The notes beneath the pieces were generated by a model. The model was given only the letters and a program-made list of their open reading frames with translations, was not told where the DNA came from and ran no database searches. Shown piece after piece: positions 36,870-47,485 of a DNA stretch of 64,000 nt. The position numbers were made by a program, and so were the translations under genes. Each line of letters begins with the position of its first letter. Position 1 is the stretch's first letter. The stretch is from Brevundimonas bullata (GTDB taxonomy: Bacteria > Pseudomonadota > Alphaproteobacteria > Caulobacterales > Caulobacteraceae): positions 1-64,000 of the forward strand of contig NZ_QLLC01000012.1 of the NCBI RefSeq assembly GCF_003350205.1, in the 5' to 3' direction.

Positions 36870-39188
36870 ATGGCCGAGGCCGACATCGCCTATGTGGCCA
36901 CTGCCGGCGCAGCGGGTCTGGCGCTGGCGATCAGCGCCTGGGCCTGGCGACTGCGCAAGCGTCTGGGCGCGCGCGAGGCTGAGGTCGAGGCCTGGCTGTC
37001 GGGCGAGCGCGCCCACGCCGCCGCCTGCGAGGGCGCCCTCAACGTGTTCGACGACGTGCGGCTGGCCCTGACGCCCGAGGGTCACGCCCAGTCGGTGTTC
37101 GGCGCGCCCGAGGCTCTGGCGGTGCTCGCGCCCGGTCGCGAAGGCGCGGCGGCGGCCGCGGCCATCGTCCGGGCGCTGAACGAAACCCACACGGGACAGA
37201 TGGAGGGGCTGGTCCAGCGCGGCGAGCCGTTCGAGACCCTGCTGGAATCCGCCGACGGCGCCTGGGCGGTCGAGGGCCGGGCCCTCGGCGGTTCGGCCTG
37301 GCTGCGTCTGTCGAAACTGGGCGGGGCGGAAACCGCCGCCGACGCCGGCCTGGGCGCCCTGGCCGAAGCCTCGCCGGCTCCGACCTGGGTGGTCGACGGG
37401 GCCGGGCAGCTGATCTGGGCCAACAGGGCCTGGCTGACCGAGGTGCGGGCCGAGACCCTGGCCGAGGCGCACGAGCAGGGCCTCAGCTTCGATCGCGGCG
37501 CCGACGCCATCGTGGCCGAGGCTTCGCGCCTGAACGCGCGTCAGGACGGCTTCCGCTGGGTGTCGTCGGATGGGCGCCGCAAGGCCTGGCGCATCCTGGC
37601 TGAGCCTCTGGCGGGCGGGCGCGGCGCCGTCATCGCCTTCGCGATCGACATGACCGAGGCCGAGGAGACGCGCGACACCCTGCGCCGTCACGTCGAGGCC
37701 CACGACGAGACCCTGAATCACCTGGCCGACGCCGTGGCCATCTTCGGTCCGGCCAAGCGGCTGGCCTTCCACAACACCGCCTTCCAGTCGCTGTTCAACA
37801 TCGACCCGGCCTGGCTGGACGAGCGCCCGACCCACGCCGAGCTGCTGGACCGCCTGCGCCAGAAGCGCCAGCTGCCCGAGGTCATCGACTACGCCGGGTG
37901 GAAGGCCAGCGAGCTGGAATTCTACGGCGCCGCCGAGGCCTCGCCCGACGACAGCTGGTCCCTGCCCGACGGGCGGACCCTGCGCGTGGTGCGCCAGCCG
38001 CATCCGCTCGGCGGCATCCTGCTGATCTTCTCGGACATCACCGACGAGCTGCAGCTGCGCAGCCGCTACAACGCCCAGATCCAGGTCCAGACGGCGACGC
38101 TGGACAAGCTAAACGACGCCGTCGCCGTCTTCGGCTCGGACGGGCGGCTGCGGCTGCACAACGACGCCTTCGAGACCTTCTGGGGCGTGTCGGCGGAGCG
38201 GCTGATCGAGGCCGGTGACTTCGACGCCGTGGCCGCCCTGTGCCGGCCGGTTCTGGACGACGCCGCCCTGTGGCTGGGGCTGAAGGCGCGCGTCGCCGAC
38301 CCCGATCCTGAAAGCCGCGTGCCCATCTCGGGCGAAGGCCGCACCGACGACGACCGCGTGGTGTCCTGGCAGACCCGCCCCCTGCCCGACGGCGCCACCC
38401 TGGTCGCCTTCTCCGACGTCACCGCCCGGCGCGAGCTGGAACAGGCCCTAGCCGCCAAGGAAGCGGCCCTGGCCGAAAGCCAGGCGCTGAAGCGCGAGTT
38501 CGTCGGCAGCGTGTCCTATGAACTGCGCACCCCCCTGACCACCATCGTCGGCTATTCCGAACTGCTGGAGGCCATGGGCGACCTGCCCGAGCGCAGCCGC
38601 CAGCACGCCGGGGCCATCCGCGTCGCCGCCAGCCATCTGGCCCGCTCCATCGACGACGTTCTGGACATGGCCCAGATCGACGCGGGGGAGATGGAGCTGA
38701 CGCTCGGCGACATGCGCGTCTGCGACCTTCTGGAAGCCGCCGCCGAAAAGGTGCGGGCCAAGATCGAAGGCCGCGGCGCCGTCCTGACTATCGTCTGTCC
38801 GCCCCGGCTCAAGCCGATCCGCGGCGACGCCCGCCGCATCGGTCAGGCCGTCGATCACCTGCTGGAAAACGCCTGCCGCGCCGTGTCCGAAGGCGGGGCC
38901 GTGACCCTGACCGCCGAGGTCGGGTCGGGCGAGGTCCGCATCCGCGTCGAGGACACCGGGCGAGGCATCCCCTATCATCTTCAGGCCCACGTCTTCGACC
39001 GCTTCGTGCGGCGCGAGCGCGGCGGGCCGGGCGTGGCCCTGGCCCTGGTCAAGGCCCTGGTCGAGCTGCACGGCGGCTGGGCCGAGGTGCAGTCGGAGCC
39101 GGGCAAGGGCGCGGCCTTCATCCTGCACCTGCCGGTCGAGGCCACGGCGCCCACGGCGGCGCCGGAACTGAGCTTGAGTGGCGGGTGA
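36870..39188 (+). CDS. divL: DivL-type tyrosine pseudokinase, cell-cycle regulator
   Basis: The 772-residue protein matches Caulobacter DivL. It has an N-terminal membrane segment (AYVATAGAAGLALAISAWAW), several PAS-like domains (about 150-260, 270-385, 390-510), and a histidine-kinase DHp/CA module. In the DHp helix the usual phospho-His is Tyr550 (SVSYELRTPL), the same residue number reported for C. crescentus DivL. The ATP-binding domain retains N-, G1- and G2-like motifs (HLLENACRAV, VEDTGRGIP, GGPGVALALVKALVELHGG). DivL works with CckA and DivK to control the CtrA phosphorelay at the new pole. I start at ATG with GGGGAC upstream; a TTG nine codons earlier is in frame. A GANTC site (GAATC) lies 55 bases upstream, in the likely promoter. 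Confidence 0.93.
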   Translation: MAEADIAYVATAGAAGLALAISAWAWRLRKRLGAREAEVEAWLSGERAHAAACEGALNVFDDVRLALTPEGHAQSVFGAPEALAVLAPGREGAAAAAAIVRALNETHTGQMEGLVQRGEPFETLLESADGAWAVEGRALGGSAWLRLSKLGGAETAADAGLGALAEASPAPTWVVDGAGQLIWANRAWLTEVRAETLAEAHEQGLSFDRGADAIVAEASRLNARQDGFRWVSSDGRRKAWRILAEPLAGGRGAVIAFAIDMTEAEETRDTLRRHVEAHDETLNHLADAVAIFGPAKRLAFHNTAFQSLFNIDPAWLDERPTHAELLDRLRQKRQLPEVIDYAGWKASELEFYGAAEASPDDSWSLPDGRTLRVVRQPHPLGGILLIFSDITDELQLRSRYNAQIQVQTATLDKLNDAVAVFGSDGRLRLHNDAFETFWGVSAERLIEAGDFDAVAALCRPVLDDAALWLGLKARVADPDPESRVPISGEGRTDDDRVVSWQTRPLPDGATLVAFSDVTARRELEQALAAKEAALAESQALKREFVGSVSYELRTPLTTIVGYSELLEAMGDLPERSRQHAGAIRVAASHLARSIDDVLDMAQIDAGEMELTLGDMRVCDLLEAAAEKVRAKIEGRGAVLTIVCPPRLKPIRGDARRIGQAVDHLLENACRAVSEGGAVTLTAEVGSGEVRIRVEDTGRGIPYHLQAHVFDRFVRRERGGPGVALALVKALVELHGGWAEVQSEPGKGAAFILHLPVEATAPTAAPELSLSGG

Positions 39189-39277
39189 CGAGTGGCGAGT
39201 GACGAGAAGAATGCCCGCGCGTTTTGACTCGGCACGACCTACTCACTAACCACTCGTCCCTCGCCACTCGCCACTCG
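39176..39277. repeat. Inverted repeat built of GAGTGGCGAGTGACGAG-type units, family 6
   Basis: Left arm units GAGTGGCGGGTGACGAGTGG and right arm units CCACTCGTCCCTCGCCACTC form an imperfect inverted repeat of about 100 bases. The left arm covers the end of divL, including its stop codon, and the right arm reaches to within 10 bases of the start of the HAD gene. The unit is itself a tandem repeat of a 7-9 base motif. Confidence 0.6.
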
Positions 39278-39286
39278 GACGCCCCC

Positions 39287-40141
39287 ATGGCCGACACGAC
39301 TCGCCCCCTGCTCAAGACCGCCATCATCTATGATTTCGACGGCACCCTGGCGCGGGGCAATATGCAGGAGGTCAGCTTCATCCCCTCGATCGGGATGACG
39401 CCGGCCCAGTTCTGGAACGAGACCGTCCGTCCACGGACCATCGCCTCTGACGGCGACGGCATCCTGATGTACATGCAGATGATGCTGCAAACGGCGCGAG
39501 AGCAGGGCTCGCCCGTCACGCGCCAGACGCTGCGGGATCACGGCCGCGACGTGGCCCTGTTCGAAGGTCTGCGCGACCGTTCCTGGTTCGACCGCATGAA
39601 CGAATTCGGCGCCCAGTACGGCCTTGAGATCGAGCACTACATCATCTCGGCGGGCCTGGAAGAGATGATCCAGGGCTGCCCCATCGCCGAGGCCTTCACC
39701 CACGTCTTCGCCTCGAAATACGCCTATGACGAAAACGAGGTCGCCGTCTGGCCCGCCGTCGGCGTCAACTACACGACCAAGACCCAGTACCTGTTCCGCA
39801 TCAACAAGGGCGTGCACAACCACTGGGACGACGAGCGCATCAACCGCTTCATCCCCGACGAGGAACGCCCCATCCCGTTCGACCGGATGATCTTCCTCGG
39901 CGACGGCGACACCGACGTCCCGACCATGAAGATGATGCACACCAAGGGCGGCTTCTCCATCGCCGTCTATGACCCCGACAACACCCCGCGCGACCACAAC
40001 AAGATCCACCGCCTGATCTCGGAAGACCGCGTCAACTTCGTCGCCGAGGGCGATTATCGCGAAGGCACGCCGGTCGACCTGATCGTCAAGGGCCTGATCG
40101 GCCGCATCGCCGTCAACTACGGCCGGATGCCGGCGGACTAA
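39287..40141 (+). CDS. HAD-superfamily hydrolase (phosphatase)
   Basis: The 284-residue protein shows HAD motif I IIYDFDGTLARGN with nucleophile Asp, motif II/III region HYIISAGLEEMI, and motif IV FLGDGDTDVPTMKM. It lacks a signal peptide and has a helical cap between motif I and III (about residues 25-115). Substrate is unknown. A related gene is commonly next to divL in caulobacters. The start ATG is preceded by a family 6 repeat; longer frames upstream consist of the repeat itself. Confidence 0.85.
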   Translation: MADTTRPLLKTAIIYDFDGTLARGNMQEVSFIPSIGMTPAQFWNETVRPRTIASDGDGILMYMQMMLQTAREQGSPVTRQTLRDHGRDVALFEGLRDRSWFDRMNEFGAQYGLEIEHYIISAGLEEMIQGCPIAEAFTHVFASKYAYDENEVAVWPAVGVNYTTKTQYLFRINKGVHNHWDDERINRFIPDEERPIPFDRMIFLGDGDTDVPTMKMMHTKGGFSIAVYDPDNTPRDHNKIHRLISEDRVNFVAEGDYREGTPVDLIVKGLIGRIAVNYGRMPAD

Positions 40142-40143
40142 AC

Positions 40144-40953
40144 TCACTCATCCTTCTCCCCCTTGCGGGAGAAGGGACGTCGATACCTATCCAACTGGAC
40201 CGTCACATAGGCCCGCACGCCGCCCGCCAGCATGTGGCGGGTGATGCGTTCGAAGGCTTGGATGAAGACGGCCAGTTCAGCGCGCCGTTGGGCGGGCAGG
40301 TCGGCGGGGACCAGGCCCAGCAGGCCCGCCTCCTGCTCGCAGCGCCAGTCCAGCACGGCGGTGAACGACGGCGCCTTCAGGAACAGGATCGCGTCGAAGC
40401 GGGCGAACAGGTCGGAGTAGGGCCCGGCCAAGGCCGCGTTGACGGCGCGTCGCCACGTCCCCTGCCCGTCCCGCTCGCATTCCAGTGCATTGATCGGCGC
40501 CGCGAGGTCCGCCTCAGCTTGCGCCGTCGCCCCCAGACACCAGCCGTCGACCAGAACCGCCGTCGGGCGGCCCGTGAACACGGGCCATTGCGCCTCCGGG
40601 CGGCGATCATCGGCAAGCTTGTCGAAGGCGGGAAGGGCTGTGCGGCTGTCGGGACCGGCGGCGCGCAGGGCTTCCACCCTCGCCTCCAGCAGCCCCAGAT
40701 CGTGCGTCCCCGGCGGCCCCCGCACGGCGTACAGAGGGTGGGCCGCCCTGCCCTTGGCCTCGCGCTCGGCCTTGGTCAGATAGACGTCGTCCAGCGACAG
40801 ATGCGCCGCGCCCCACAGTTCGGCGGCGGCGCGGGCCAGCGTGGTCTTGCCGCTGCCTTGCGCTCCGGCGATCCCGATCAACGGGACATGGCCGGGCCGC
40901 GCATGGGCGTTGATGAGAGCCCCGACCGCGTCCAGCAGCCGGGCGTCGATCAT
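40144..40953 (-). CDS. P-loop kinase (D-glycerate 3-kinase-like)
   Basis: The 269-residue protein has a Walker A loop IAGAQGSGKTTLA, the acidic segment HLSLDDVYLT, and the phrases DKLADDRRP and LVDGWCLGA. This resembles the uridine-kinase-like D-glycerate 3-kinases, which make 3-phosphoglycerate with ATP in photorespiratory or C2 metabolism. The homology is to plant-type GLYK rather than to GarK. It lies one base after a [2Fe-2S] ferredoxin gene on the same strand, so the two are likely co-transcribed. Substrate assignment is moderate; the 2-hydroxyacid dehydrogenase at 6.8 kb could supply glycerate but is not linked to it. Confidence 0.75.
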   Translation of the reverse strand: MIDARLLDAVGALINAHARPGHVPLIGIAGAQGSGKTTLARAAAELWGAAHLSLDDVYLTKAEREAKGRAAHPLYAVRGPPGTHDLGLLEARVEALRAAGPDSRTALPAFDKLADDRRPEAQWPVFTGRPTAVLVDGWCLGATAQAEADLAAPINALECERDGQGTWRRAVNAALAGPYSDLFARFDAILFLKAPSFTAVLDWRCEQEAGLLGLVPADLPAQRRAELAVFIQAFERITRHMLAGGVRAYVTVQLDRYRRPFSRKGEKDE

Positions 40954-40954
40954 C

Positions 40955-41284
<330 letters not shown>

Positions 41285-41331
41285 TTAGCCCAGGCCGCGC
41301 GGGAGGCAAGCCCCGGCGCGCGGCGCGCATG

Positions 41332-41363
41332 AAAAACCCCCGGAGCCTGACGGCGCCGGGGGC
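41332..41363 (-). terminator. Rho-independent terminator of the sdh operon
   Basis: On the minus strand GCCCCCGG and CCGGGGGT pair around a loop and are followed by TTTTTC. It is about 25 bases past the sdhB stop codon. Confidence 0.8.
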
Positions 41364-41389
41364 TGTTCGGGTCGGTAAGCCTGAAGTTC

Positions 41390-42187
41390 TTAGGCCGCCG
41401 TGCGTTTGCGGCTCGGCGCGACCATCAGCTTCTTGGTCTCGGCGATCGCCTTGGCCGGGTTCAGCCCCTTGGGACAGACCTGGGCGCAGTTCATGATCGT
41501 GTGGCAGCGATACAGCTTGAAGGGGTCCTCAAGGTCGTCGAGGCGCTTCTGGGTCGCATCGTCGCGGCTGTCCGAGATCCAGCGGTAGGATTGCAGCAGG
41601 GCCGCCGGGCCGAGGTACTCTTCCTGGTTCCACCAGTAGCTGGGGCAGGAGGTCGAGCAGCAGGCGCACAGGATGCATTCATACAGGCCGTCCAGCTTCT
41701 CGCGGTCGGCGGGCGACTGCAGGCGCTCCTTCTCCGGGTCCGGCTCGTCGGACTGGAGGTAGGGCTGGATCGAGTCGTACTGGGCGTAGAAGAGGCTCAG
41801 GTCCGTCACCAGGTCCTTGACCACCGGCTGGTGGGGCAGGGGGGAGATGGTGATGTTGTGCGACGAGCACTCGTCCCAGCCCTTGGTGCAGGCCAGGGTG
41901 TTGCGACCGTCGATGTTCATCGAGCACGAGCCGCAGATGCCTTCACGGCACGAGCGACGGAAGGACAGGGTCGGGTCGATCTCGTTCTTGATGTGGATCA
42001 GGGCGTCCAGAAGCATGGGGCCGTGATCGTCGGTCGAGACCTCGTAGCTGTCCCAGCGCGGATCGGAATCCGTCTCCGGGTCATAGCGATAGACCTTGTA
42101 GGTCTTGACGTTCTTGGCGCCGGCCGGGGCCTTGTGGACCTTGCCGGTCGTGGGCTTGGAGCCGCGCGGGAGGGTGAGTTGAACCAT
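41390..42187 (-). CDS. sdhB: Succinate dehydrogenase iron-sulfur subunit
   Basis: SdhB passes electrons from the flavin of SdhA to ubiquinone. The 265-residue protein carries the [2Fe-2S] cluster site [12 protein letters not shown] and the [4Fe-4S] and [3Fe-4S] sites [16 protein letters not shown] and [17 protein letters not shown]. The C-terminal [12 protein letters not shown] is usual. It lies 12 bases after sdhA as the last gene of the operon. Confidence 0.98.
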   Translation of the reverse strand: MVQLTLPRGSKPTTGKVHKAPAGAKNVKTYKVYRYDPETDSDPRWDSYEVSTDDHGPMLLDALIHIKNEIDPTLSFRRSCREGICGSCSMNIDGRNTLACTKGWDECSSHNITISPLPHQPVVKDLVTDLSLFYAQYDSIQPYLQSDEPDPEKERLQSPADREKLDGLYECILCACCSTSCPSYWWNQEEYLGPAALLQSYRWISDSRDDATQKRLDDLEDPFKLYRCHTIMNCAQVCPKGLNPAKAIAETKKLMVAPSRKRTAA

Positions 42188-42199
42188 CTGCCTGCTCCC

Positions 42200-43984
42200 T
42201 TAGTAGACCCGAGCCTTGGGCTCGATGTAGGCGACCTCGTCGGTCATCGTGTACTTGTGCACCGGACGATAATCGATCTGGACGCCTTCGCCCGGACGCT
42301 TCCAGGCCAGGGTGTGCTTCATCCAGTTGACGTCGTCGCGATCCGGATAGTCCTCGCGAGCGTGGGCGCCGCGCGATTCCGTGCGGTTGGCCGCGCCCTC
42401 GATGGTGACCAGGGCCTGGGCGATCAGGTTGTCGTACTCCAGCGTCTCCATCAGATCCGTGTTCCAGATCAGGCCGCGGTCCGTGGTCTTGATGTCGGCG
42501 CCGGCGGCGTCGATCGAGCGCAGCTTGGCCACGCCTTCGTCCAGGGTCTTGCCGGTGCGGAAGACGGCGGCGTCCGACTGCATGGCCCGCTGCATTTCAA
42601 GGCGCAGGTGGGCGGTCGGGGTCGAACCCGAGGCGTTGCGGAAGCGGTCGAAGCGCGCCAGGTGGGCGTCGGTCTGGGCCTTGGAGGCCGAGGGCACGGC
42701 GGAGTTCTTGTCGACGACTTCACCGCAGCGCAGGCCGACGGCGCGGCCGAACACCACCAGGTCGGTCAGCGAGTTGGAGCCCAGACGGTTGGCGCCGTGC
42801 ACCGAGACGCAGGCGGCTTCGCCCACGGCCATCAGGCCCGGAACCACGCTGTCGGGGTTGCCGTCGCGCAGGGTCAGCACCTCGCCGTGATAGTTGGTCG
42901 GGATGCCGCCCATGTTGTAGTGGACGGTCGGCAGGACCGGGATCGGCTCCTTGGTCACGTCGACGCCGGCGAAGATCTTGGCCGATTCCGAAATGCCCGG
43001 CAGGCGCTGGTGCAGGATCTTGGGATCCAGGTGGTCCAGGTGCAGGAAGATGTGGTCCTTGTTCGGACCCACGCCGCGCCCTTCGCGGATTTCGATGGTC
43101 ATGGAGCGCGAGACCATGTCGCGCGGGGCCAGGTCCTTCACGGTCGGCGCATAGCGCTCCATGAAGCGCTCGCCTTCCGAGTTGGTCAGATAGCCGCCTT
43201 CACCACGGGCGCCCTCGGTGATCAGGCAGCCGGCGCCGTAGATGCCGGTCGGGTGGAACTGCACGAACTCCATGTCCTGCAGCGGCAGGCCGGCGCGCAG
43301 CACCATGGCGTTGCCGTCGCCGGTGCAGGTGTGGGCCGAGGTGGCCGAGAAGTAGGCGCGGCCGTAACCGCCGGTCGCCAGCACCACCATCTTGGCGCGG
43401 AACTGGTGCATCTGGCCGGTGTCGAGCTGAAGCGCGGTGACGCCGGTGCAGGCGCCGTCCTGCATGATCAGGTCCAGGGCGAAGTATTCGACGAAGAACT
43501 TCACCTCGCGACGAACCGACTGGCCGTAGAGGGTGTGCAGGATGGCATGGCCGGTGCGGTCGGCGGCGGCGCAGGTGCGCTGCACCGGGCCTTCGCCGAA
43601 GTTGCGGGTCATGCCGCCGAAGGCGCGCTGGTAGATCTTGCCTTCTTCGGTGCGCGAGAAGGGCACGCCCCAGTGTTCCAACTCGTAAACGGCCTTGGGC
43701 GCGTTACGGACCAGGTATTCGATGGCGTCCTGGTCGCCCAGCCAGTCCGACCCCTTGACGGTGTCGTACATGTGCCATTGCCAGCTGTCCTCGCCCATGT
43801 TGCCGAGCGAGGCGGAGATGCCGCCCTGCGCCGCGACCGTGTGGCTCCGTGTGGGAAAGACCTTGGTGACGCAGGCGACCTTCAGGCCCTGCTGGGCGGC
43901 GCCCAGGGCGGCACGGAGACCGGAACCGCCCGCGCCGACGACGACGACGTCGTATTCGTGATCGATAAGCTCGTAAGCAGCCAT
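42200..43984 (-). CDS. sdhA: Succinate dehydrogenase flavoprotein subunit
   Basis: SdhA oxidises succinate to fumarate with covalently bound FAD in the TCA cycle and respiratory complex II. The 594-residue protein has the FAD-binding motif [16 protein letters not shown]. The flavin-linking His is in [13 protein letters not shown], and [21 protein letters not shown] is the active-site region. [19 protein letters not shown] and [16 protein letters not shown] are also canonical. The start is set at [13 protein letters not shown]; longer frames enter sdhD. Confidence 0.98.
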   Translation of the reverse strand: MAAYELIDHEYDVVVVGAGGSGLRAALGAAQQGLKVACVTKVFPTRSHTVAAQGGISASLGNMGEDSWQWHMYDTVKGSDWLGDQDAIEYLVRNAPKAVYELEHWGVPFSRTEEGKIYQRAFGGMTRNFGEGPVQRTCAAADRTGHAILHTLYGQSVRREVKFFVEYFALDLIMQDGACTGVTALQLDTGQMHQFRAKMVVLATGGYGRAYFSATSAHTCTGDGNAMVLRAGLPLQDMEFVQFHPTGIYGAGCLITEGARGEGGYLTNSEGERFMERYAPTVKDLAPRDMVSRSMTIEIREGRGVGPNKDHIFLHLDHLDPKILHQRLPGISESAKIFAGVDVTKEPIPVLPTVHYNMGGIPTNYHGEVLTLRDGNPDSVVPGLMAVGEAACVSVHGANRLGSNSLTDLVVFGRAVGLRCGEVVDKNSAVPSASKAQTDAHLARFDRFRNASGSTPTAHLRLEMQRAMQSDAAVFRTGKTLDEGVAKLRSIDAAGADIKTTDRGLIWNTDLMETLEYDNLIAQALVTIEGAANRTESRGAHAREDYPDRDDVNWMKHTLAWKRPGEGVQIDYRPVHKYTMTDEVAYIEPKARVY

Positions 43985-43991
43985 GGCGGGA

Positions 43992-44390
43992 TCAGACTCC
44001 GGCGGGCAGCGGGGCGGAGCCCATCGCCACACGCACGATGAAGAAGATGCTGGCGGCGGCCAGCACGAGGAAGACGAGGTTCGACAGGTTGATCAGGGTC
44101 GTCCGGGCCGAGGGCGTCGGGACGTAGTCCTCGATGATCACCTTCCAGGCCAGGCTGGCGAACAGGAAGAAGACGATGGCCGTCAGGCCCAGCAGGCCGG
44201 CGTTCAGCGTATTGCCGAACCAGGCGAGGACAGCCTCATAGCCGGCGCCGGCCAGGGTGAAGCCCGACGACAGGACCCACAGGCCCAGGGGCATCAGGGC
44301 CAGCAGGGCCAGCTTCTCGATCTTCCATTCACCGGCGCCGTGGCGCTCGGAGATCTTCACATGGTTCTTGAACTTGGGGGCGGCGCTCAC
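43992..44390 (-). CDS. sdhD: Succinate dehydrogenase membrane anchor subunit
   Basis: The 132-residue protein anchors complex II with three hydrophobic helices ([57 protein letters not shown]) and takes part in the quinone and haem b sites. [14 protein letters not shown] is the conserved cytoplasmic loop. Its start overlaps the stop of sdhC (ATGA), and sdhA follows after 7 bases. Confidence 0.93.
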   Translation of the reverse strand: MSAAPKFKNHVKISERHGAGEWKIEKLALLALMPLGLWVLSSGFTLAGAGYEAVLAWFGNTLNAGLLGLTAIVFFLFASLAWKVIIEDYVPTPSARTTLINLSNLVFLVLAAASIFFIVRVAMGSAPLPAGV

Positions 44391-44839
44391 AGCGAAACCT
44401 TTCCGGCGGCGAACAGGACGACCCAGAACAGGACGGTCACGACCAGAGGGCCCCAGACCGCGATGTTGGCCATCAGATTGGCGGACTTCAGATCAAGGCC
44501 CTTGCCGGCGTCGTTGATCAGGTGGCGGGCGCCGTTCAGCAGGAAGGAGAACAGGACCAGCGACAGGCCGAACCAGATGAACAGGCCGAACGGCGAGGAC
44601 GAGCAGGCCAGAACCTTGGCGTAGGCTTCAGGTCCGGCGGCGACGGCCGCGACCCAGGCCAGCAGCAGGACGGCGCCGACGGTGGCCGCGCCGATGGTGA
44701 CGCGGAACAGGATGGAGGCCGTCATGGTTACGTGCCACCGCCAGACGTCGGTGAAGGGCGACATCGGCGCCACATGGCCATTGGGATGGCGGACGTAGCG
44801 GCCAGTCGGGTCGCCCGCACCCTGGGGAAGGTTCGACAT
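44387..44839 (-). CDS. sdhC: Succinate dehydrogenase cytochrome b556 subunit
   Basis: The 150-residue membrane protein provides the haem and quinone site of complex II. The N-terminus ends with PMSPFTDVWRWHVTMTASILFR; the His in WRWHVTM and the ring of HLINDAGKGL match the family. Three transmembrane helices are visible. It is the first gene of sdhC-sdhD-sdhA-sdhB. I set the start at 44839 (MSNLPQGAGD), since the next upstream Met adds only five residues and has no better ribosome binding site. Confidence 0.94.
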   Translation of the reverse strand: MSNLPQGAGDPTGRYVRHPNGHVAPMSPFTDVWRWHVTMTASILFRVTIGAATVGAVLLLAWVAAVAAGPEAYAKVLACSSSPFGLFIWFGLSLVLFSFLLNGARHLINDAGKGLDLKSANLMANIAVWGPLVVTVLFWVVLFAAGKVSL

Positions 44840-44964
44840 GCGAATGATTCTCAAAAAACCTGTGGAAAAACAGGTCCGGTTGCAGTGCGATAGGCTTTAG
44901 TGACCGCAAAGGCCGGGTGTCAACGAACCGGGCCGTATAAGCGCCACGGATCGCGATTTCCTGA

Positions 44965-45377
44965 TCAGGCCTCGCGAATCGCTCGCAACAGGGCGGCTTT
45001 ATCGTCCGCCGACAGAGGCACGGCGCCAGGGCGGCCCCAGATCGGATCGGGCCACAGGCCGTCGTCGCGTCGACGCCCCACGACGTGGAGGTGAAGCTGG
45101 CGCGTGACATTACCCAGGGCCGCCGTGTTCAGCTTGTCGACGGGGCGTCCCGCCGCCTGACCCAGGGCGCGGACCCGTTCGCCCGCCCGCACCATCTCCT
45201 CCATCAAAGCGGCGCGCTGCTCAGCGGTCAGGTCATCCAGCTCGACCGCCCCGTCCACGCGGGGCAGCAGGATCAGCCAGGGGAAGCGGGCGTCGTCCTG
45301 CAACCGCACCTGACACAGGGGCCAGTCAACGGCGAAGACGGACCCGGCCTCGAAGGCGGGATCAGCTTTAAACTCAG

Positions 45378-45381
<4 letters not shown>
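44965..45381 (-). CDS. HIT-family protein
   Basis: The 138-residue protein is a histidine-triad nucleotide-binding fold. It contains VRLQDDARFPWLILLPRVDG and the triad region TRQLHLHVVGRRRDD. The first of the three triad histidines is Gln here, as in some branches of the family, so hydrolase activity should not be assumed. Its start overlaps the stop of the EcsC-like gene (ATGA), so the two are coupled. Confidence 0.85.
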
Positions 45382-47226
<1,845 letters not shown>

Positions 47227-47229
<3 letters not shown>

Positions 47230-47272
47230 GGGCGCTAACGCGAGCCGCGCGGCGGCTCGCTGCTTGAGCGCT
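47227..47272 (+). repeat. Stop-proximal structured element, family 4 (copy B, after mdh)
   Basis: The mdh stop TAA is followed directly by GGGCGCTAAC, a perfect inner hairpin (GCGAGCCGC / GCGGCTCGC with GCG loop), the constant TGCTTG and AGCGCT. The outer arms pair GGCGCT or GCGCT with AGCGCT. Downstream lies a T run (47315-47320) preceded by weak pairing, so the region may also hold the mdh terminator. Confidence 0.8.
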
Positions 47273-47339
47273 TAGGCGTCTGAAATACGAAGGGGTCGTA
47301 CCGAAAGGCGCGGCCCTTTTTCGTGCGCCATCCTTTGAA

Positions 47340-47468
47340 CCCGCTCATCCCGGCGGACGCCGGGATCCAGCGCTTTGGCTACAAGCGCTGGGCCAGGATC
47401 AAGGCGCCCGTTTCCACCGGCACATTTAAGGCTCTAACTGGATCCCGGCGTCCGCCGGGATGAGCGGG
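47340..47468. repeat. MITE-like element with perfect 31-bp terminal inverted repeats, family 3
   Basis: The arms (47340-47370 and 47438-47468) are perfect inverted copies, each beginning CCCGCTCATCCCGGCGGACG. The 67-base centre contains AGCGCTTTGGCTACAAGCGCT and no gene. It lies in the convergent gap between mdh and zapE. The size and structure resemble a miniature inverted-repeat element, but no target duplication is clear. Confidence 0.85.
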
Positions 47469-47485
47469 CTGGGGAATGGGCCGCC

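Noticed and set aside
36306-38003. A long minus-strand frame running from the zinc-protease gene through the 5' half of divL
   Set aside because: Only the last 139 codons match a family. The rest is antisense to divL, so I kept the short start at 36725.
41501-44041. An 846-codon open frame on the plus strand opposite sdhA and sdhB
   Set aside because: It covers two well-supported genes of the sdh operon on the other strand, runs across their boundary, and resembles no protein family.
44840-44964. Possible small gene or tRNA between sdhC and the HIT gene
   Set aside because: No cloverleaf, no ribosome binding site with a credible frame. It most likely holds the sdh promoter.
47280-47325. Terminator for mdh (AAGGGGTCG ... 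CGCGGCCCTTTTT)
   Set aside because: A T run is present but the stem has several mismatches, so I did not list it as a separate terminator.
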